Source of the DNA: Flavobacteriaceae bacterium
GTDB taxonomy: Bacteria; Bacteroidota; Bacteroidia; Flavobacteriales; Flavobacteriaceae
Assembly (NCBI GenBank): GCA_016780345.1
Contig: JADHLZ010000006.1
Coordinates: 1-63,036, forward strand
Length of the DNA stretch: 63,036 nt
Direction: 5' to 3'
The notes below the pieces were generated by a model. That model saw nothing but the letters and a program-made list of their open reading frames with translations. It searched no databases and was not told the DNA's origin. The position numbers and the translations under genes are program-made. Within the stretch, counting starts at the first letter, position 1; every line of letters starts with the position of its first letter. Shown here piece after piece: positions 1 through 9,593 of this stretch.

Positions 1-722
1 ATGTTTAAACTTACTGATCCATTTAGTCCTGCCAATTTATTTTTTCTTAAAACAATATTTATTATACCAGCGGTCCCTTCTGCATTATATCTAGCTGATG
101 GTGAAGTAATTATTTCTACTTTTTCAACACTTTCAGAGGGGAATTGTTTGAGTGCGTCATTACTACTAATTCCAACTAATCCGGACGGTTTTCCATTAAT
201 AAGTATTCTAACACTTTGATTTCCTCTTAAAGATACATTTCCGTCAATGTCAACTTCCAAAGAAGGTAAGTTATCTAAAACGTCACTAACACTACTTCCT
301 TTAAGTGTTAAATCTTTTCCTATATTATAAACTGTTTTATCTAATTTAATTTCTATTTCAGTTTTTTCACCAATTAATTCAATTTCATTTAAAACGTTCT
401 CATTTATTGATAGACTAATTTTATTTAAATCGATAGAATTTTTAACTTCTATATTTTCTAAAACCCTGGGCTTAAAAGAAATGTATTCAAATTTTATATC
501 GTAAGTACCTTTTGGAACAGTTACTGAAAAAAAACCATTTTCATTTGAAATTGCCCCGTTTATTAAATTTTTACTTTCAGAATCTAAAATGCTAATTGTT
601 GCATATTCAAGTGATAGATTGCTATCAGAATCAGATACGAAACCGCTAATAGTAAAATTATTATTTTGTGAAAAAATTACATTACAAAATAAAATGTTGA
701 TTAAAAAAAAAATTTTTTTCAT
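1..722 (-). CDS. TonB-dependent outer-membrane receptor, N-terminal part (cut by window edge)
   Basis: Only the first 240 codons are present; the rest lies left of position 1. The start ATG is at 722-720 and is followed by a clear Sec signal (MKKIFFLINILFCNVIFSQ). Residues about 24-105 look like a CarboxypepD_reg-like (Ig-like) domain (SGFVSDSDSNLSLEYATISI). This is followed by a plug domain with the LKGSSVSDVLDNLPSLEVD and NGKPSGL motifs and EKVEIITSPSARYNAEGTAG near residues 200-225. This arrangement is typical of the OMP_b-brl_3 type of TonB-dependent outer-membrane proteins of Bacteroidota. The substrate cannot be told from this part. The downstream neighbours on the same strand are read towards it (ArsC-like, HAD, prfB), but a 73-base gap suggests it may have its own promoter. 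Confidence 0.85.
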   Translation of the reverse strand, partial: MKKIFFLINILFCNVIFSQNNNFTISGFVSDSDSNLSLEYATISILDSESKNLINGAISNENGFFSVTVPKGTYDIKFEYISFKPRVLENIEVKNSIDLNKISLSINENVLNEIELIGEKTEIEIKLDKTVYNIGKDLTLKGSSVSDVLDNLPSLEVDIDGNVSLRGNQSVRILINGKPSGLVGISSNDALKQFPSESVEKVEIITSPSARYNAEGTAGIINIVLRKNKLAGLNGSVSLN

Positions 723-795
723 ATCTAAAATTGAGCAAACATCTTGCCATTAAATTCTTAAATAAGACAATTAATAAAATAAAAGGTTTAATTGG

Positions 796-1155
796 TTATA
801 TAATTTTATCTATTTCAGTATGTGGAATGGCAATAACTCCTTTATTATTTTTGATAAAAACAGGTCTTTTCATCAGTTTAGGATGTTTTATTAGAATTTC
901 TAAAATTTGATTTCTATCAAGTTTTTTAGATTTGTATTCGTTTATCCAGATTTTTTCCTGAGTTCTAATCATGTCAATTGGATCAATATTAATTTTTTTT
1001 ATAATACTTTTTAAAAAATCTAATTTTAAATTCTCTTTCAAATACAAAATAATTTCAAAATCAATGTTTAAATTGTGCAAATAATTTAATGCTTCTCTTG
1101 ATTTTCTGCATCCAGGGTTGTGAAGTAAAAAACTTGATTTAAATTTTAATTCCAT
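796..1155 (-). CDS. ArsC/Spx-like family protein (arsenate reductase-like)
   Basis: A 119-residue protein of the ArsC/YffB thioredoxin-fold family. The N-terminal motif LHNPGCRKSREAL (Cys16) matches the family signature in which a single cysteine sits at the start of the first helix after NP. The later LMKRPVFIKNNKGVIA segment (about residues 94-109) matches the conserved RP motif after helix 4. Known members reduce arsenate with glutathione or thioredoxin, but many short flavobacterial relatives have no shown arsenate activity, so the substrate is uncertain. The start overlaps the end of the HAD gene by 17 bases, so the two are probably co-translated. No ars operon genes (arsB, arsR) lie nearby, which argues against calling it a dedicated arsenic-resistance gene. 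Confidence 0.75.
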   Translation of the reverse strand: MELKFKSSFLLHNPGCRKSREALNYLHNLNIDFEIILYLKENLKLDFLKSIIKKINIDPIDMIRTQEKIWINEYKSKKLDRNQILEILIKHPKLMKRPVFIKNNKGVIAIPHTEIDKII

Positions 1156-1741
1156 ATCTTTTTAGTTCCTGTGTTAATTTAGTCGGGGATTCATATAAGA
1201 TGCTTTTTATTCCACAATTAATTGCTCCTTCTACATTAGATAATCTGTCATCAATAAATAGAGTATCTTCAGGATTCAAATCATATTTGTTTAATGTGTA
1301 GAGATATATTTCTTTATTCGGTTTTAGCATTTTAATTATTCCTGAAACAACTATTCCATTAAATAGCTTTAGAAAATCAAATCTTTTAATAGCTATAGGA
1401 AATGTCTCTGCACTCCAATTTGTAAGAGCAATTAAATCATAATTTTCCTTCAATTTTTTTAAAATTTTAACAGTTTCTGGAATTTCTCCTTTTAACATTT
1501 CTTCCCATCTTCCGTAATACATTTCAATAAGTTTTCTATATTTTGGAAAAAGTTTAATCTTTTCTGCAGTAGCAATTTTAATTAATTTTCCTCCATCTTG
1601 TTCCTCATTCCAATTTGCTGTGCAAACATTTTCTAAAAACCAACTCATTTTTTTTCTATCTCCATTAAACTCTTTTAAGAAAATGTACTCTGGATTCCAA
1701 TCTACTAAAACTCCACCTAAATCAAATATTATTGTTTTCAT
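1139..1741 (-). CDS. HAD family hydrolase (HAD-IA, YihX-like phosphatase)
   Basis: A 200-residue haloacid dehalogenase superfamily protein. Motif I is IFDLGGVLVDW with nucleophile Asp7; the second Asp of the usual DxD is a Gly, as in the YihX/epoxide-hydrolase N-terminal subgroup (DLGGV or DLGNV). Motif II is ALTNWS (Thr107), motif III probably Lys140 in KMLKPNKE, and motif IV is FIDDRLSNVEGA (Asp164, Asp165). The cap is the small alpha-helical C1 type. Likely a small-molecule phosphatase acting on sugar phosphates or similar; the exact substrate is unknown. It lies one base downstream of the prfB stop and overlaps the ArsC-like gene, so prfB, HAD and ArsC-like form one transcription unit. 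Confidence 0.85.
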   Translation of the reverse strand: MKTIIFDLGGVLVDWNPEYIFLKEFNGDRKKMSWFLENVCTANWNEEQDGGKLIKIATAEKIKLFPKYRKLIEMYYGRWEEMLKGEIPETVKILKKLKENYDLIALTNWSAETFPIAIKRFDFLKLFNGIVVSGIIKMLKPNKEIYLYTLNKYDLNPEDTLFIDDRLSNVEGAINCGIKSILYESPTKLTQELKRYGIKI

Positions 1742-1742
1742 A

Positions 1743-2823
1743 TTATTTTGTCATTAAAAAAGATTTTAAAAAAGGGTTAATATCTCCATTTAATACATTT
1801 TCAACATTGTTAGTCTCATGATTGGTTCTAACATCCTTTATCAGTTTGTAAGGGTGAAGAACATAATTTCTAATTTGAGAACCCCACTCAATTTTCATTT
1901 TATTAGATTCGATTTCTTCTCTTTCTTTCATTCTTTCTTTTAATTCAATTTCATATAATTGAGATTTTAATAATTGCATTGCTTTAGCTTTGTTTTCAAG
2001 TTGAGATCTAGTTTCTGAATTTTCAATTAAAATTCCAGATGGAGCATGTCTTAATCTAACAGCAGTTTCTATTTTATTAACACTTTGGCCTCCAGCTCCA
2101 CTAGAACGCATAGTTTCCCAAGAAATATCAGATGGATTAATGTTTATTTCAATACTATCATCAACGAGAGGATAAACGTAAACTGAAGCAAACGAGGTAT
2201 GTCTTTTTGCATTACTATCAAATGGAGAAATCCTTACTAATCTATGAACTCCATTTTCTCCTTTCAGCCATCCAAATGCGTAGTCTCCTTCAATTTCAAT
2301 AGTAACAGATTTTATTCCAGCAACATCACCCTGTTGAATATCTAATTGTTTAATTTTAAATTTATTTTTTTCAGCCCACATTGTATACATTCTTGTAAGC
2401 ATTTGAGCCCAATCACAACTTTCCGTACCACCCGCACCTGCAGTAATTTGAATTACTGCACTCATTTCGTCACCCTCTTCAGAAAGCATATTTTTAAATT
2501 CTATATTTTCAATATGCTCTTTTGTGAGATAAAATTGATTTTTTAATTCATCTTCACTTACTTCTCCTTCCTTAAAATAGTCGTAAATAATTTCTAAATC
2601 TTCAATTAATAATTTTGCTTTTTCAAAATCTATAACCCATTGTTTCAGACTCTGAATTTCTTTCATTGTTTTTTGGGCATTTTTCGAATCGTTCCAAAAA
2701 TCAGGATCAAAGGTGACTTCTTCTTTGTTAGAAATTTCGATTTTTTTTGAATCTATGTCAAAGATAACTCCTCAACGATTTAGTTCGATTAAGGAGATTT
2801 TTAATTTGGTCTAATGTTATCAT
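1743..2823 (-). CDS. prfB: Peptide chain release factor 2, with programmed +1 frameshift
   Basis: RF2 reads UGA and UAA stop codons and releases the finished chain at the ribosome. The gene needs a +1 shift. The first frame starts at ATG 2823 and runs 21 codons (MITLDQIKNLLNRTKSLRSYL) to an in-frame TGA at 2760-2758. The slip site is CTT TGA C, preceded three bases upstream by an AGGAG internal Shine-Dalgarno. After skipping 2760, translation goes on with DIDSKKIEISNKEE and the rest, giving about 359 residues, close to the usual 365. The SPF codon-recognition tripeptide is near residues 199-201 and the GGQ catalytic motif (RSSGAGGQSVNK) near 244-246. A good promoter lies just upstream. Expression is autoregulated: low RF2 favours the shift. 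Annotating only from the internal ATG at 2666 would lose 52 residues. Confidence 0.97.
2757..2775 (-). promoter_or_regulatory. prfB programmed +1 frameshift element
   Basis: On the minus strand the sequence reads TTG AGG AGT TAT CTT TGA C. It has the three classic parts: a Shine-Dalgarno-like AGGAG at 2772-2768, the slippery CTT codon at 2763-2761, and the in-frame UGA followed by C at 2760-2757. The spacing is the same as in the well-known E. coli prfB site (AGGGGG TAT CTT TGA C). It lets the ribosome sense RF2 shortage. Confidence 0.95.
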
Positions 2824-2843
2824 TACATTAATTAAATTACTAT

Positions 2844-2878
2844 CAAAAATACATTTTATATAAATGAAAATCAATCAA
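2844..2878 (-). promoter_or_regulatory. Bacteroidota-type promoter of prfB
   Basis: On the minus strand TTG (in TTGATTGA, 2878-2872) is followed after 20 bases by TATTTTTG (2851-2844), which fits the Bacteroidota consensus TTTG-N19ish-TAnnTTTG. The predicted transcript would begin near 2837, leaving a leader of about 14 bases before the prfB ATG at 2823. Confidence 0.6.
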
Positions 2879-2908
2879 TAAATTTTATATTAGTTAAATC
2901 GATTTATT

Positions 2909-5317
2909 ATGAAAAAAATATTTTTTTTAATTATTCATTTAATTCTTCTTGAAAATTCAAATTCACAAGACAATTTCAACCGTGATATTGATTTTAATGG
3001 GTTTTTTAATTTTCAATATGAATTAAAATCTAATAAGATTTTTTTGGAGATAGATAAGTTAGATCACGACTTCTTATATGTAAATTCTTTGAAAACTGGG
3101 CTAGGTTCCAATGATATTGGCCTTGATAGAGGTAAATTAGGTAAACATAGAGTTGTAAGGTTTAAAAGATATGGTAATAAGATTTTATTAATTGAACCTA
3201 ATCTAAAATATAGAGCTAACTCAGATAATATTTTTGAAAGAAAAAGCGTTGAAGAGGCTTTTGCATTTTCTGTAATTTTTGGTTTTGAAATTTTAGAGAG
3301 CAATTCAAATAAATTTAAGATTGATATAACTCCTTTTTTATTACTTGACTCTAATGGGGTTTCTGATCAACTTAAAAATTTAAATCAGGGAAACTATGAT
3401 ATTGATTTATCTAAAAGCTCAATTGATCTTTCAAATACTAAAGCTTTTCCTAAGAATGTAGAATTTGAAACTTTATTAACTTTTAAAGGAATTGCAGCCG
3501 GATCTCTAATTAGAAGTGTTAGTCCAGACTCTAAGTTAGTAAGTATTATTCAACACCATTCTTTCATAGAACTCCCAGATAATAATTACATACCTAGAAA
3601 ATTTGATCCACGAATTGGAGCTATCATGACATCTTACATGGATTATGCTACAAGTATTGAAGAACCTATTTTAAAAAGAAATATAATAAGACATCGTTTA
3701 AACAAAAAAAATATTGAATCCACTTACAGTGAACCAATTGAACCGATAATTTATTACTTAGACCCTGGTACACCAGAACCAGTAAAATCTGCTCTTATTG
3801 AAGGAGCTTTATGGTGGAATGAAGCTTTTGAAAAAATAGGTTATAAAAATGCATTTCAAGTAAAAGTTTTACCAGAAAATGCTGATCCAATGGATTGTCG
3901 TTATAATATGATTCAATGGGTTCATAGATCAACTAGAGGATGGAGTTATGGAGCAAGTGTAGTTGATCCCAGAACAGGTGAAATTATTAAAGGTCATGTA
4001 AGTTTAGGAAGTTTAAGAATTAGACAAGATTATCTAATTGCTCAATCATTAATTAGTAAACCATATGAAAATGACATGAATAACAAATTAATGTTAGAGT
4101 TTGCGTTGGCAAGAATTAGACAACTTAGTGCCCATGAAATAGGTCATACGTTGGGGTTTGCTCACAATTTTGCATCAAGTTCGAATGATAGATCTTCAGT
4201 TATGGATTATCCTCATCCTTATTTAAATATTAAAAACAATAAAATTGATTTTTCGAAAGCATACAGCAAAGGTATTGGTGAATGGGATAAAGTTAGTGTG
4301 GCGTATAGTTATTCTGAGTTTGAAAACGTTAATGAAAATAGGTCACTTGACAGCATAATAGAATCTGCTTATAAAAGAGGATTGAGATTTATTACTGATT
4401 TTGATGCAAGATCTGTTTCTGGCGCACATGTTAATGCACACTTGTGGGATAATGGACAGGATATTATTAAAGAACTTAATAATATTTTTTCAATCCGAAA
4501 TTTAGCAATATCAAATTTCTCAAAATTTAATATCAAAAAAGGTGAACCTTTTTCACAATTAGAAGATGTTTTTGTCCCACTATATTTTATGCACAGATAC
4601 CAAACTGAAGCTGCTATTAAACTTATAGCAGGAATGAATTATAATTATTCAACCAGGGATGATAATCAATTGATTGTTGAGGATCTTAACTATAAAGTTC
4701 AAAAAAACGCTTTAAAATCAATTATGCAATCTTTAAACGCCAAACATTTAGCAATCCCTAGAAATATTTTACAATTATTTCCACCAAGAGCGTATGGATT
4801 TCCAAGGACTAGAGAATCTTTTCAAAGTAAAACTGGAGTTTCATTTGATCCTCTAAGTGCTGCAGAAACAGCGAGCGAAATGTCAACATCATTGTTATTT
4901 AATGTTGAAAGATTAAATAGACTTCATATTCAACACAAACTTGATAATACAAAAATGAGTGTGAGTGAATTTTTAGACAATTTATTATCGTTTTCTTTTG
5001 GATTAAATCATAAAGATGAATATTTAAATGAAGTTCAGCATGTAATAAATCTAAATATCTTAACATATCTTTTAAAAACTTCTATTGAAAAAAAATTATT
5101 CATTCAGAACAGAAACTTATTAGTGAATTATATTAATAAGATTAATAATAATCTATATGAAAATAAAAAGGAAATTCACGAAAACTATGTTTTTTTAATA
5201 AATGACTTTTCTGAAAATCAAACTTACTATATAGAAAAAACATCACTTAATATACCTGACGGATCTCCAATTGGAACTGAATCGTGTAGCTTAAATACTA
5301 TAAATAATGGAAATTAA
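2909..5317 (+). CDS. Secreted zinc-dependent metalloprotease (metzincin-like, DUF5117/DUF4953 family)
   Basis: An 802-residue protein with a short Sec signal (MKKIFFLIIHLILLENSNSQ). The zinc site HEIGHTLGFAH sits at residues 409-419, matching the extended HExxHxxGxxH motif of metzincins, followed by VMDYPHP, a candidate Met-turn. The N-terminal half with DIDFNGFFNFQYEL and GLGSNDIGLDRGKLGKHRVV is the DUF5117-type region found in large bacterial proteases of Bacteroidota and Planctomycetes; the part after the zinc site resembles the DUF4953 region. It is probably periplasmic or on the outer surface and degrades peptides or proteins. It overlaps the threonine aldolase gene by 11 bases. Upstream 85 bases separate it divergently from prfB. 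The substrate is unknown. Confidence 0.88.
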   Translation: MKKIFFLIIHLILLENSNSQDNFNRDIDFNGFFNFQYELKSNKIFLEIDKLDHDFLYVNSLKTGLGSNDIGLDRGKLGKHRVVRFKRYGNKILLIEPNLKYRANSDNIFERKSVEEAFAFSVIFGFEILESNSNKFKIDITPFLLLDSNGVSDQLKNLNQGNYDIDLSKSSIDLSNTKAFPKNVEFETLLTFKGIAAGSLIRSVSPDSKLVSIIQHHSFIELPDNNYIPRKFDPRIGAIMTSYMDYATSIEEPILKRNIIRHRLNKKNIESTYSEPIEPIIYYLDPGTPEPVKSALIEGALWWNEAFEKIGYKNAFQVKVLPENADPMDCRYNMIQWVHRSTRGWSYGASVVDPRTGEIIKGHVSLGSLRIRQDYLIAQSLISKPYENDMNNKLMLEFALARIRQLSAHEIGHTLGFAHNFASSSNDRSSVMDYPHPYLNIKNNKIDFSKAYSKGIGEWDKVSVAYSYSEFENVNENRSLDSIIESAYKRGLRFITDFDARSVSGAHVNAHLWDNGQDIIKELNNIFSIRNLAISNFSKFNIKKGEPFSQLEDVFVPLYFMHRYQTEAAIKLIAGMNYNYSTRDDNQLIVEDLNYKVQKNALKSIMQSLNAKHLAIPRNILQLFPPRAYGFPRTRESFQSKTGVSFDPLSAAETASEMSTSLLFNVERLNRLHIQHKLDNTKMSVSEFLDNLLSFSFGLNHKDEYLNEVQHVINLNILTYLLKTSIEKKLFIQNRNLLVNYINKINNNLYENKKEIHENYVFLINDFSENQTYYIEKTSLNIPDGSPIGTESCSLNTINNGN

Positions 5318-6332
5318 TTTAATTAGTGATACTGTTACAAAACCCTGCTCAAATATGTTGGATTTAATGATTGATTGTAAAGTAGGAGATGATGTTTTTA
5401 AAGAAGATCCAACAGTAAATAAATTAGAAAATTTGGTTGCTAATATGTTTGGAATGGAATCGTCTCTTTTTTTTCCATCTGGGACAATGGCAAATCAAAC
5501 AGCTATAAAAATTCATACAGAACCTGGAGATCAATTAATTTGTGATAAATATGCACATGTGTATAATTATGAGGGTGGAGGTGTTAGTTTTAATAGCGGA
5601 GTTTCATGTAAATTAATTGATGGTGAAAGAGGCATGTTTACTGCAGACCAAGTTTTATCCTCAATAAATCCACCTGATTTTTATCATAGTCCTAAAACAT
5701 CTTTGGTTTGTGTAGAAAACACAACCAATAAAGGTGGAGGAGCATGCTGGAATACAACCGAACTTAAAAAAATTAAGAAAATTTGTAAAGAAAATAAACT
5801 TAACTATCATCTTGATGGTGCCAGACTTTGGAATGCCATGGTTGAGTCTAATACAAAACCAAAAGATTATGGAAAAATTTTTGATTCGATTTCTGTATGT
5901 TTAAGTAAAGGATTGGGTTGTCCTGTAGGTTCATTATTAATAGGCTCCAAAGAATTTATAAATAAAGCGATGAGAATTAGAAAATTGTTAGGTGGTGGGA
6001 TGAGACAATCTGGTTTTTTAGCTGCATGTGGAATTTATGCGTTGCAAAATAATATTGACAGATTAAAAATAGATCATTTAAGAGCTAGAGAGATTGAATC
6101 AATTTTAATTAGATCTAGTTTTATTAAAAAAGTAGAAAAAGTAGAAACCAATATTTTGATTTTTCAGTTAAATCAAAATTTATCTGAAGAAAGTTTCTTA
6201 AAAAAAATGAGAGATAATAATGTTAAGCTTATTTCAATGGGCGATAATAAATTAAGATTGGTAACTCATAAAGATTATACTCAAGAAATGCATGAAAGAT
6301 TTTTAAATATTTTATCTTATTTTTCTATTTAA
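5307..6332 (+). CDS. ltaE: Low-specificity L-threonine aldolase
   Basis: A 341-residue PLP enzyme of fold type I that splits L-threonine or L-allo-threonine into glycine and acetaldehyde. The family hallmarks are all here: LISDTVTKPC at the start, VGDDVFKEDPTVNKLE around residue 27-42, FFPSGTMANQ near 56-64, LDGARLWNA near 169-177, and the PLP lysine Lys201 in SVCLSKGLGCPVGS. Length fits the family. The start ATG at 5307 lies inside the last codons of the metalloprotease gene (11-base overlap), so the two are translationally coupled. Its role is glycine supply or threonine breakdown, which would fit with peptide use by the flanking peptidases. Confidence 0.93.
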   Translation: MEINLISDTVTKPCSNMLDLMIDCKVGDDVFKEDPTVNKLENLVANMFGMESSLFFPSGTMANQTAIKIHTEPGDQLICDKYAHVYNYEGGGVSFNSGVSCKLIDGERGMFTADQVLSSINPPDFYHSPKTSLVCVENTTNKGGGACWNTTELKKIKKICKENKLNYHLDGARLWNAMVESNTKPKDYGKIFDSISVCLSKGLGCPVGSLLIGSKEFINKAMRIRKLLGGGMRQSGFLAACGIYALQNNIDRLKIDHLRAREIESILIRSSFIKKVEKVETNILIFQLNQNLSEESFLKKMRDNNVKLISMGDNKLRLVTHKDYTQEMHERFLNILSYFSI

Positions 6333-6395
6333 AATCAAAGTTTAGTTTTTAAATAATGTTTTAATTTTACTCATATAATTTATAATAAAAACTTA

Positions 6396-8453
6396 TTGGA
6401 AGAAAATAATCCACCTAAAGCTCAAAAAAAACCTTTTGAATTAAAAAAATTCAATAATGTAAGAATTGATAATTATCATTGGCTAAATGATAGAAATAAT
6501 CCAGATGTAATAAAATATTTAAACCAAGAAAATGAATATTATGAGAAAAGCACATCTCATACTATTAAATTCCAAAAAAAACTATTTAAGGAAATTAAAA
6601 ACAAAATTAAGGAAGATGATGAATCTGTTCCATATTTTCTAAACGGTTATTGGTATATTTCTAAATTCAAAGAAAAATTAAATTATCCAATTCATGTTAG
6701 ATTTAAAGAAACTTTAAAAGCTAAAGAGGAAATTCTTTTTGACTGTAATAAATTAGCTCAAGACTACAATTACTTTAATTTATCAAATTTTAAAGTTAGT
6801 CCTAATAACAAAATAGTTGCTTACAGTATAGATACTGTCTCTAGAAGACTTTACACTATTAAGTTCAAAAATTTAGAGACAGGGAAAATGTACAGTGAAG
6901 AAATAAAAAATACATCAGGAAATTTTGCTTGGGCTGAAGATAATTTAACTCTTTTTTATACTTCCAAAAATATTGATACACTTAGAAATGAAAAAATATT
7001 TAAACATAAATTAAATGATAATCCCGAAAATGATAAGTTGGTTTATTTTGAAAAGGACGATACTTTTTATACAAACGTTTTTAAATCAAAAACTAACAAA
7101 TTTATTTTTATTACAAGTTCAAGTACTTTAACATCAGAATACAGGTACTTGTCTAGTAATAATCCAGATAAAGATTTTAAATTATTTAACAAACGAAAAA
7201 AAGGAGTAGAATATAGTTTAAGTCACTTTGAGGATTATTTCTATATTCTAACAAATAAGGACAGGGCATATAATTATAAATTATTAAAAACGAGTGTCAA
7301 TAATACAACAGATGATTATTGGGAAAATGTTGTAGATCACAGAGAAGACGTATTAATTGAGGGAATTGATGTTTTTAAACATTTTCTAGTTATAAGTGAA
7401 AGACACAATGGTTTAAATAGGATTAATGTGTTAAATTGGAATACTAACGAAAATTTTTATATAAATTTTGATAGTGAGACCTTCAGTTGTTATACAACTG
7501 GAAATTTAGATTTTAACTCAACAAAATTGAGATACGCTTACAATTCACTAAATGAACCATATTCAATTGTAGAATATAATCTGATTTCAAAAAAGAAAAA
7601 AATATTAAAACAACAAATTGTTTTAGATGAAAAATTCAATCCCAATAATTATAAAACAGAAAGAGTTTGGGCTCAATCCAGAGATGGTAAAAAATTACCC
7701 ATTTCATTAATTTATAATAAAAGTTTAAAAAGAGAGACAGGTAATCCATTACTGATTTATGGGTATGGATCTTATGGAAGTACAATTGATCCTACATTCT
7801 CAATAAGTAGATTAAGTTTATTAGACAGGGGATTTATATTCGCAATTGCACATGTTAGAGGAAGTGAATACTTAGGAAGATCCTGGTATGAAAATGGAAA
7901 ATTATTAAAAAAGAAAAATACCTTTACAGACTTCATAGATTGTACAAAATTTTTAATTTCAAAAGGGTATTCATCATTAGGAAATGTTTATGCTTATGGC
8001 GGATCTGCTGGAGGTTTACTAATTGGAGCTGTAATAAATATGTCTCCTGATTTATATAACGGAGTGATAGCTGCGGTTCCCTTTGTTGATATTGTTACTA
8101 CTATGTTAGATGAAACAATTCCTCTAACGACAGGTGAATATGACGAGTGGGGAAATCCAAATAATGAAAAATTATATAACTATATGCTTTCATATTCTCC
8201 ATATGATAATGTTAAAAATTTAAAATATCCTAATATTCTTGTTATTACTGGATTACATGATTCTCAAGTACAGTATTGGGAACCTGCAAAGTGGGTGGCA
8301 AAATTAAGAGAGCTTAAAAAAGATAATAATAAATTATTTTTAAATACAAATATGGAGACTGGTCATGGAGGTTCCTCTGGTAGATTTGAAGCAATCAAAG
8401 ATTTAGTTAAAGAATATGCTTTTTTATTTGATTTAGAAAAGATTTATAAATAA
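6396..8453 (+). CDS. ptrB: Oligopeptidase B-like prolyl oligopeptidase family peptidase (S9A)
   Basis: A 685-residue serine peptidase. The N-terminal half forms the beta-propeller (starting NNPPKAQKKPFELKKFNNVR, then DNYHWLNDRNNPDV, a typical S9A start). The C-terminal alpha/beta-hydrolase domain carries Ser537 in YGGSAGGLLIG, Asp622 in TGLHDSQVQYWEPAKW and His657 in ETGHGGSSGR. The SQVQYWEPAKWVAKLR stretch is characteristic of oligopeptidase B, which cuts short peptides after Lys or Arg, rather than of prolyl oligopeptidase itself. It has no signal peptide, so it is probably cytoplasmic and finishes the breakdown of imported peptides. The start is TTG at 6396; no ATG in frame lies nearby upstream. 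The usual GGSAGG context is kept, so it should be active. Confidence 0.9.
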   Translation: MEENNPPKAQKKPFELKKFNNVRIDNYHWLNDRNNPDVIKYLNQENEYYEKSTSHTIKFQKKLFKEIKNKIKEDDESVPYFLNGYWYISKFKEKLNYPIHVRFKETLKAKEEILFDCNKLAQDYNYFNLSNFKVSPNNKIVAYSIDTVSRRLYTIKFKNLETGKMYSEEIKNTSGNFAWAEDNLTLFYTSKNIDTLRNEKIFKHKLNDNPENDKLVYFEKDDTFYTNVFKSKTNKFIFITSSSTLTSEYRYLSSNNPDKDFKLFNKRKKGVEYSLSHFEDYFYILTNKDRAYNYKLLKTSVNNTTDDYWENVVDHREDVLIEGIDVFKHFLVISERHNGLNRINVLNWNTNENFYINFDSETFSCYTTGNLDFNSTKLRYAYNSLNEPYSIVEYNLISKKKKILKQQIVLDEKFNPNNYKTERVWAQSRDGKKLPISLIYNKSLKRETGNPLLIYGYGSYGSTIDPTFSISRLSLLDRGFIFAIAHVRGSEYLGRSWYENGKLLKKKNTFTDFIDCTKFLISKGYSSLGNVYAYGGSAGGLLIGAVINMSPDLYNGVIAAVPFVDIVTTMLDETIPLTTGEYDEWGNPNNEKLYNYMLSYSPYDNVKNLKYPNILVITGLHDSQVQYWEPAKWVAKLRELKKDNNKLFLNTNMETGHGGSSGRFEAIKDLVKEYAFLFDLEKIYK

Positions 8454-8519
8454 TAACATTATTTTGTTCTAAAGTCTTTTTTAATTAATTTCCCCAAACA
8501 AATGCTACCAAAGCATATC

Positions 8520-9560
8520 ATGACAAAAAAAATTAAAGCCTACAATAATATTTTAGATTTAATTGGAAATACCCCTCTTTTAAAGTTAAATAAGATCACT
8601 AAAAATATTCCTGGAAATTTTTATGCAAAATTAGAGGCTTTCAATCCAGGCCATTCAAATAAAGATAGAATTGCTTTACACATAATTGAATCTGCTGAAA
8701 AAAAAGGTCTAATAAATCCTGGTTCAACTATTATTGAAACAACATCTGGAAATACAGGTTTTAGTCTTTCTATGGTAAGTATGATCAAAGGGTATAATTG
8801 TATTTTGGCTGTATCATCAAAGTCATCTTCTGATAAAATTGATATGTTAAAGTCAATGGGAGCTAAAGTTTATGTTTGTCCAGCTCATGTTTCTGCTGAT
8901 GATGAAAGATCTTACTATCAAGTTGCAAAAAGATTACATGAGGAAATCAAAGGTTCTTTTTACATAAATCAATATTTTAATAAATTAAATACTGAAGCAC
9001 ATTTTAAAACTACTGGCCCAGAAATATGGGATCAAACTGATGGGAAAATTACTCATTTAGTAGCAAGCAGCGGTACAGGGGGAACTATTTCAGGAATAGG
9101 TCAATTTTTAAAATCTAAAAACCCAAATATTAAAATCATAGGAGTTGATGCTTATGGTTCTGTTTTGAAAAAATATCATGAAACTAAAATTTTTGATGAA
9201 GAAGAAATTTATCCTTATCGAATAGAAGGTTTAGGTAAAAACTTAATTCCGACAGCTACTGATTTTGATATTATTGATTTTTTCGAAAAAGTTAATGATG
9301 AACAGAGTGCCCATTCCTCTAGAGAAATTGCATTAAAAGAAGGCATATTTGTTGGTTACACATCAGGTGCAGCCATTCAAGCAGTTAAACAGCTTTCTAA
9401 GGCTAATATTTTTAACAAAAAAAGTGTTGTAGTTATAATTTTTTGTGATCACGGCTCCAGGTACATGAGTAAAATTTATAGTGATAAATGGATGTCAGAT
9501 CAAGGTTTTTTTGATTCTCAAAAAACTCAACAGGAAAAACCTATTGAATACATAAAATAA
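8520..9560 (+). CDS. PLP-dependent cysteine synthase-like enzyme; candidate cysteate synthase for sulfonolipids (CapA-like)
   Basis: A fold-type II PLP enzyme of the CysK/CBS family, 346 residues from ATG 8520 (an in-frame ATG at 8502 would add six). It shows [16 protein letters not shown], the PLP lysine Lys48 in [14 protein letters not shown], the phosphate-side [10 protein letters not shown], and the glycine loop [12 protein letters not shown]. The lysine motif is NPGHSNKDR rather than the NPGGSVKDR usual in O-acetylserine sulfhydrylases, pointing to another substrate. Next to it is an alpha-oxoamine synthase. In Capnocytophaga a CBS-like enzyme making L-cysteate and an acyltransferase condensing it with a fatty acyl group start capnine synthesis. 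By context this is probably the same pair. Plain cysteine or cystathionine synthesis remains possible. Confidence 0.7.
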   Translation: MTKKIKAYNNILDLIGNTPLLKLNKITKNIPGNFYAKLEAFNPGHSNKDRIALHIIESAEKKGLINPGSTIIETTSGNTGFSLSMVSMIKGYNCILAVSSKSSSDKIDMLKSMGAKVYVCPAHVSADDERSYYQVAKRLHEEIKGSFYINQYFNKLNTEAHFKTTGPEIWDQTDGKITHLVASSGTGGTISGIGQFLKSKNPNIKIIGVDAYGSVLKKYHETKIFDEEEIYPYRIEGLGKNLIPTATDFDIIDFFEKVNDEQSAHSSREIALKEGIFVGYTSGAAIQAVKQLSKANIFNKKSVVVIIFCDHGSRYMSKIYSDKWMSDQGFFDSQKTQQEKPIEYIK

Positions 9561-9564
9561 GTAT

Positions 9565-9572
9565 TATTTTTG
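9565..9572 (+). promoter_or_regulatory. Putative -7 promoter box for the alpha-oxoamine synthase gene
   Basis: TATTTTTG matches TAnnTTTG, and a TTG lies 18 bases upstream at 9544-9546, inside the end of the previous gene. Transcription would begin near 9579 and leave about 15 bases before ATG 9594. This suggests the gene can be expressed separately from the CysK-like gene. Confidence 0.5.
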
Positions 9573-9593
9573 TAGATAATCAATATTTAATTC

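Noticed and set aside
1-219. Open plus-strand frame at the window's left edge
   Set aside because: It is the antisense shadow of the TonB receptor gene on the minus strand, whose plug motifs are clear.
796-1155. Arsenic resistance operon
   Set aside because: Only an ArsC-like gene is present; no ArsB, ArsA or ArsR. Neighbours are prfB and a HAD phosphatase.
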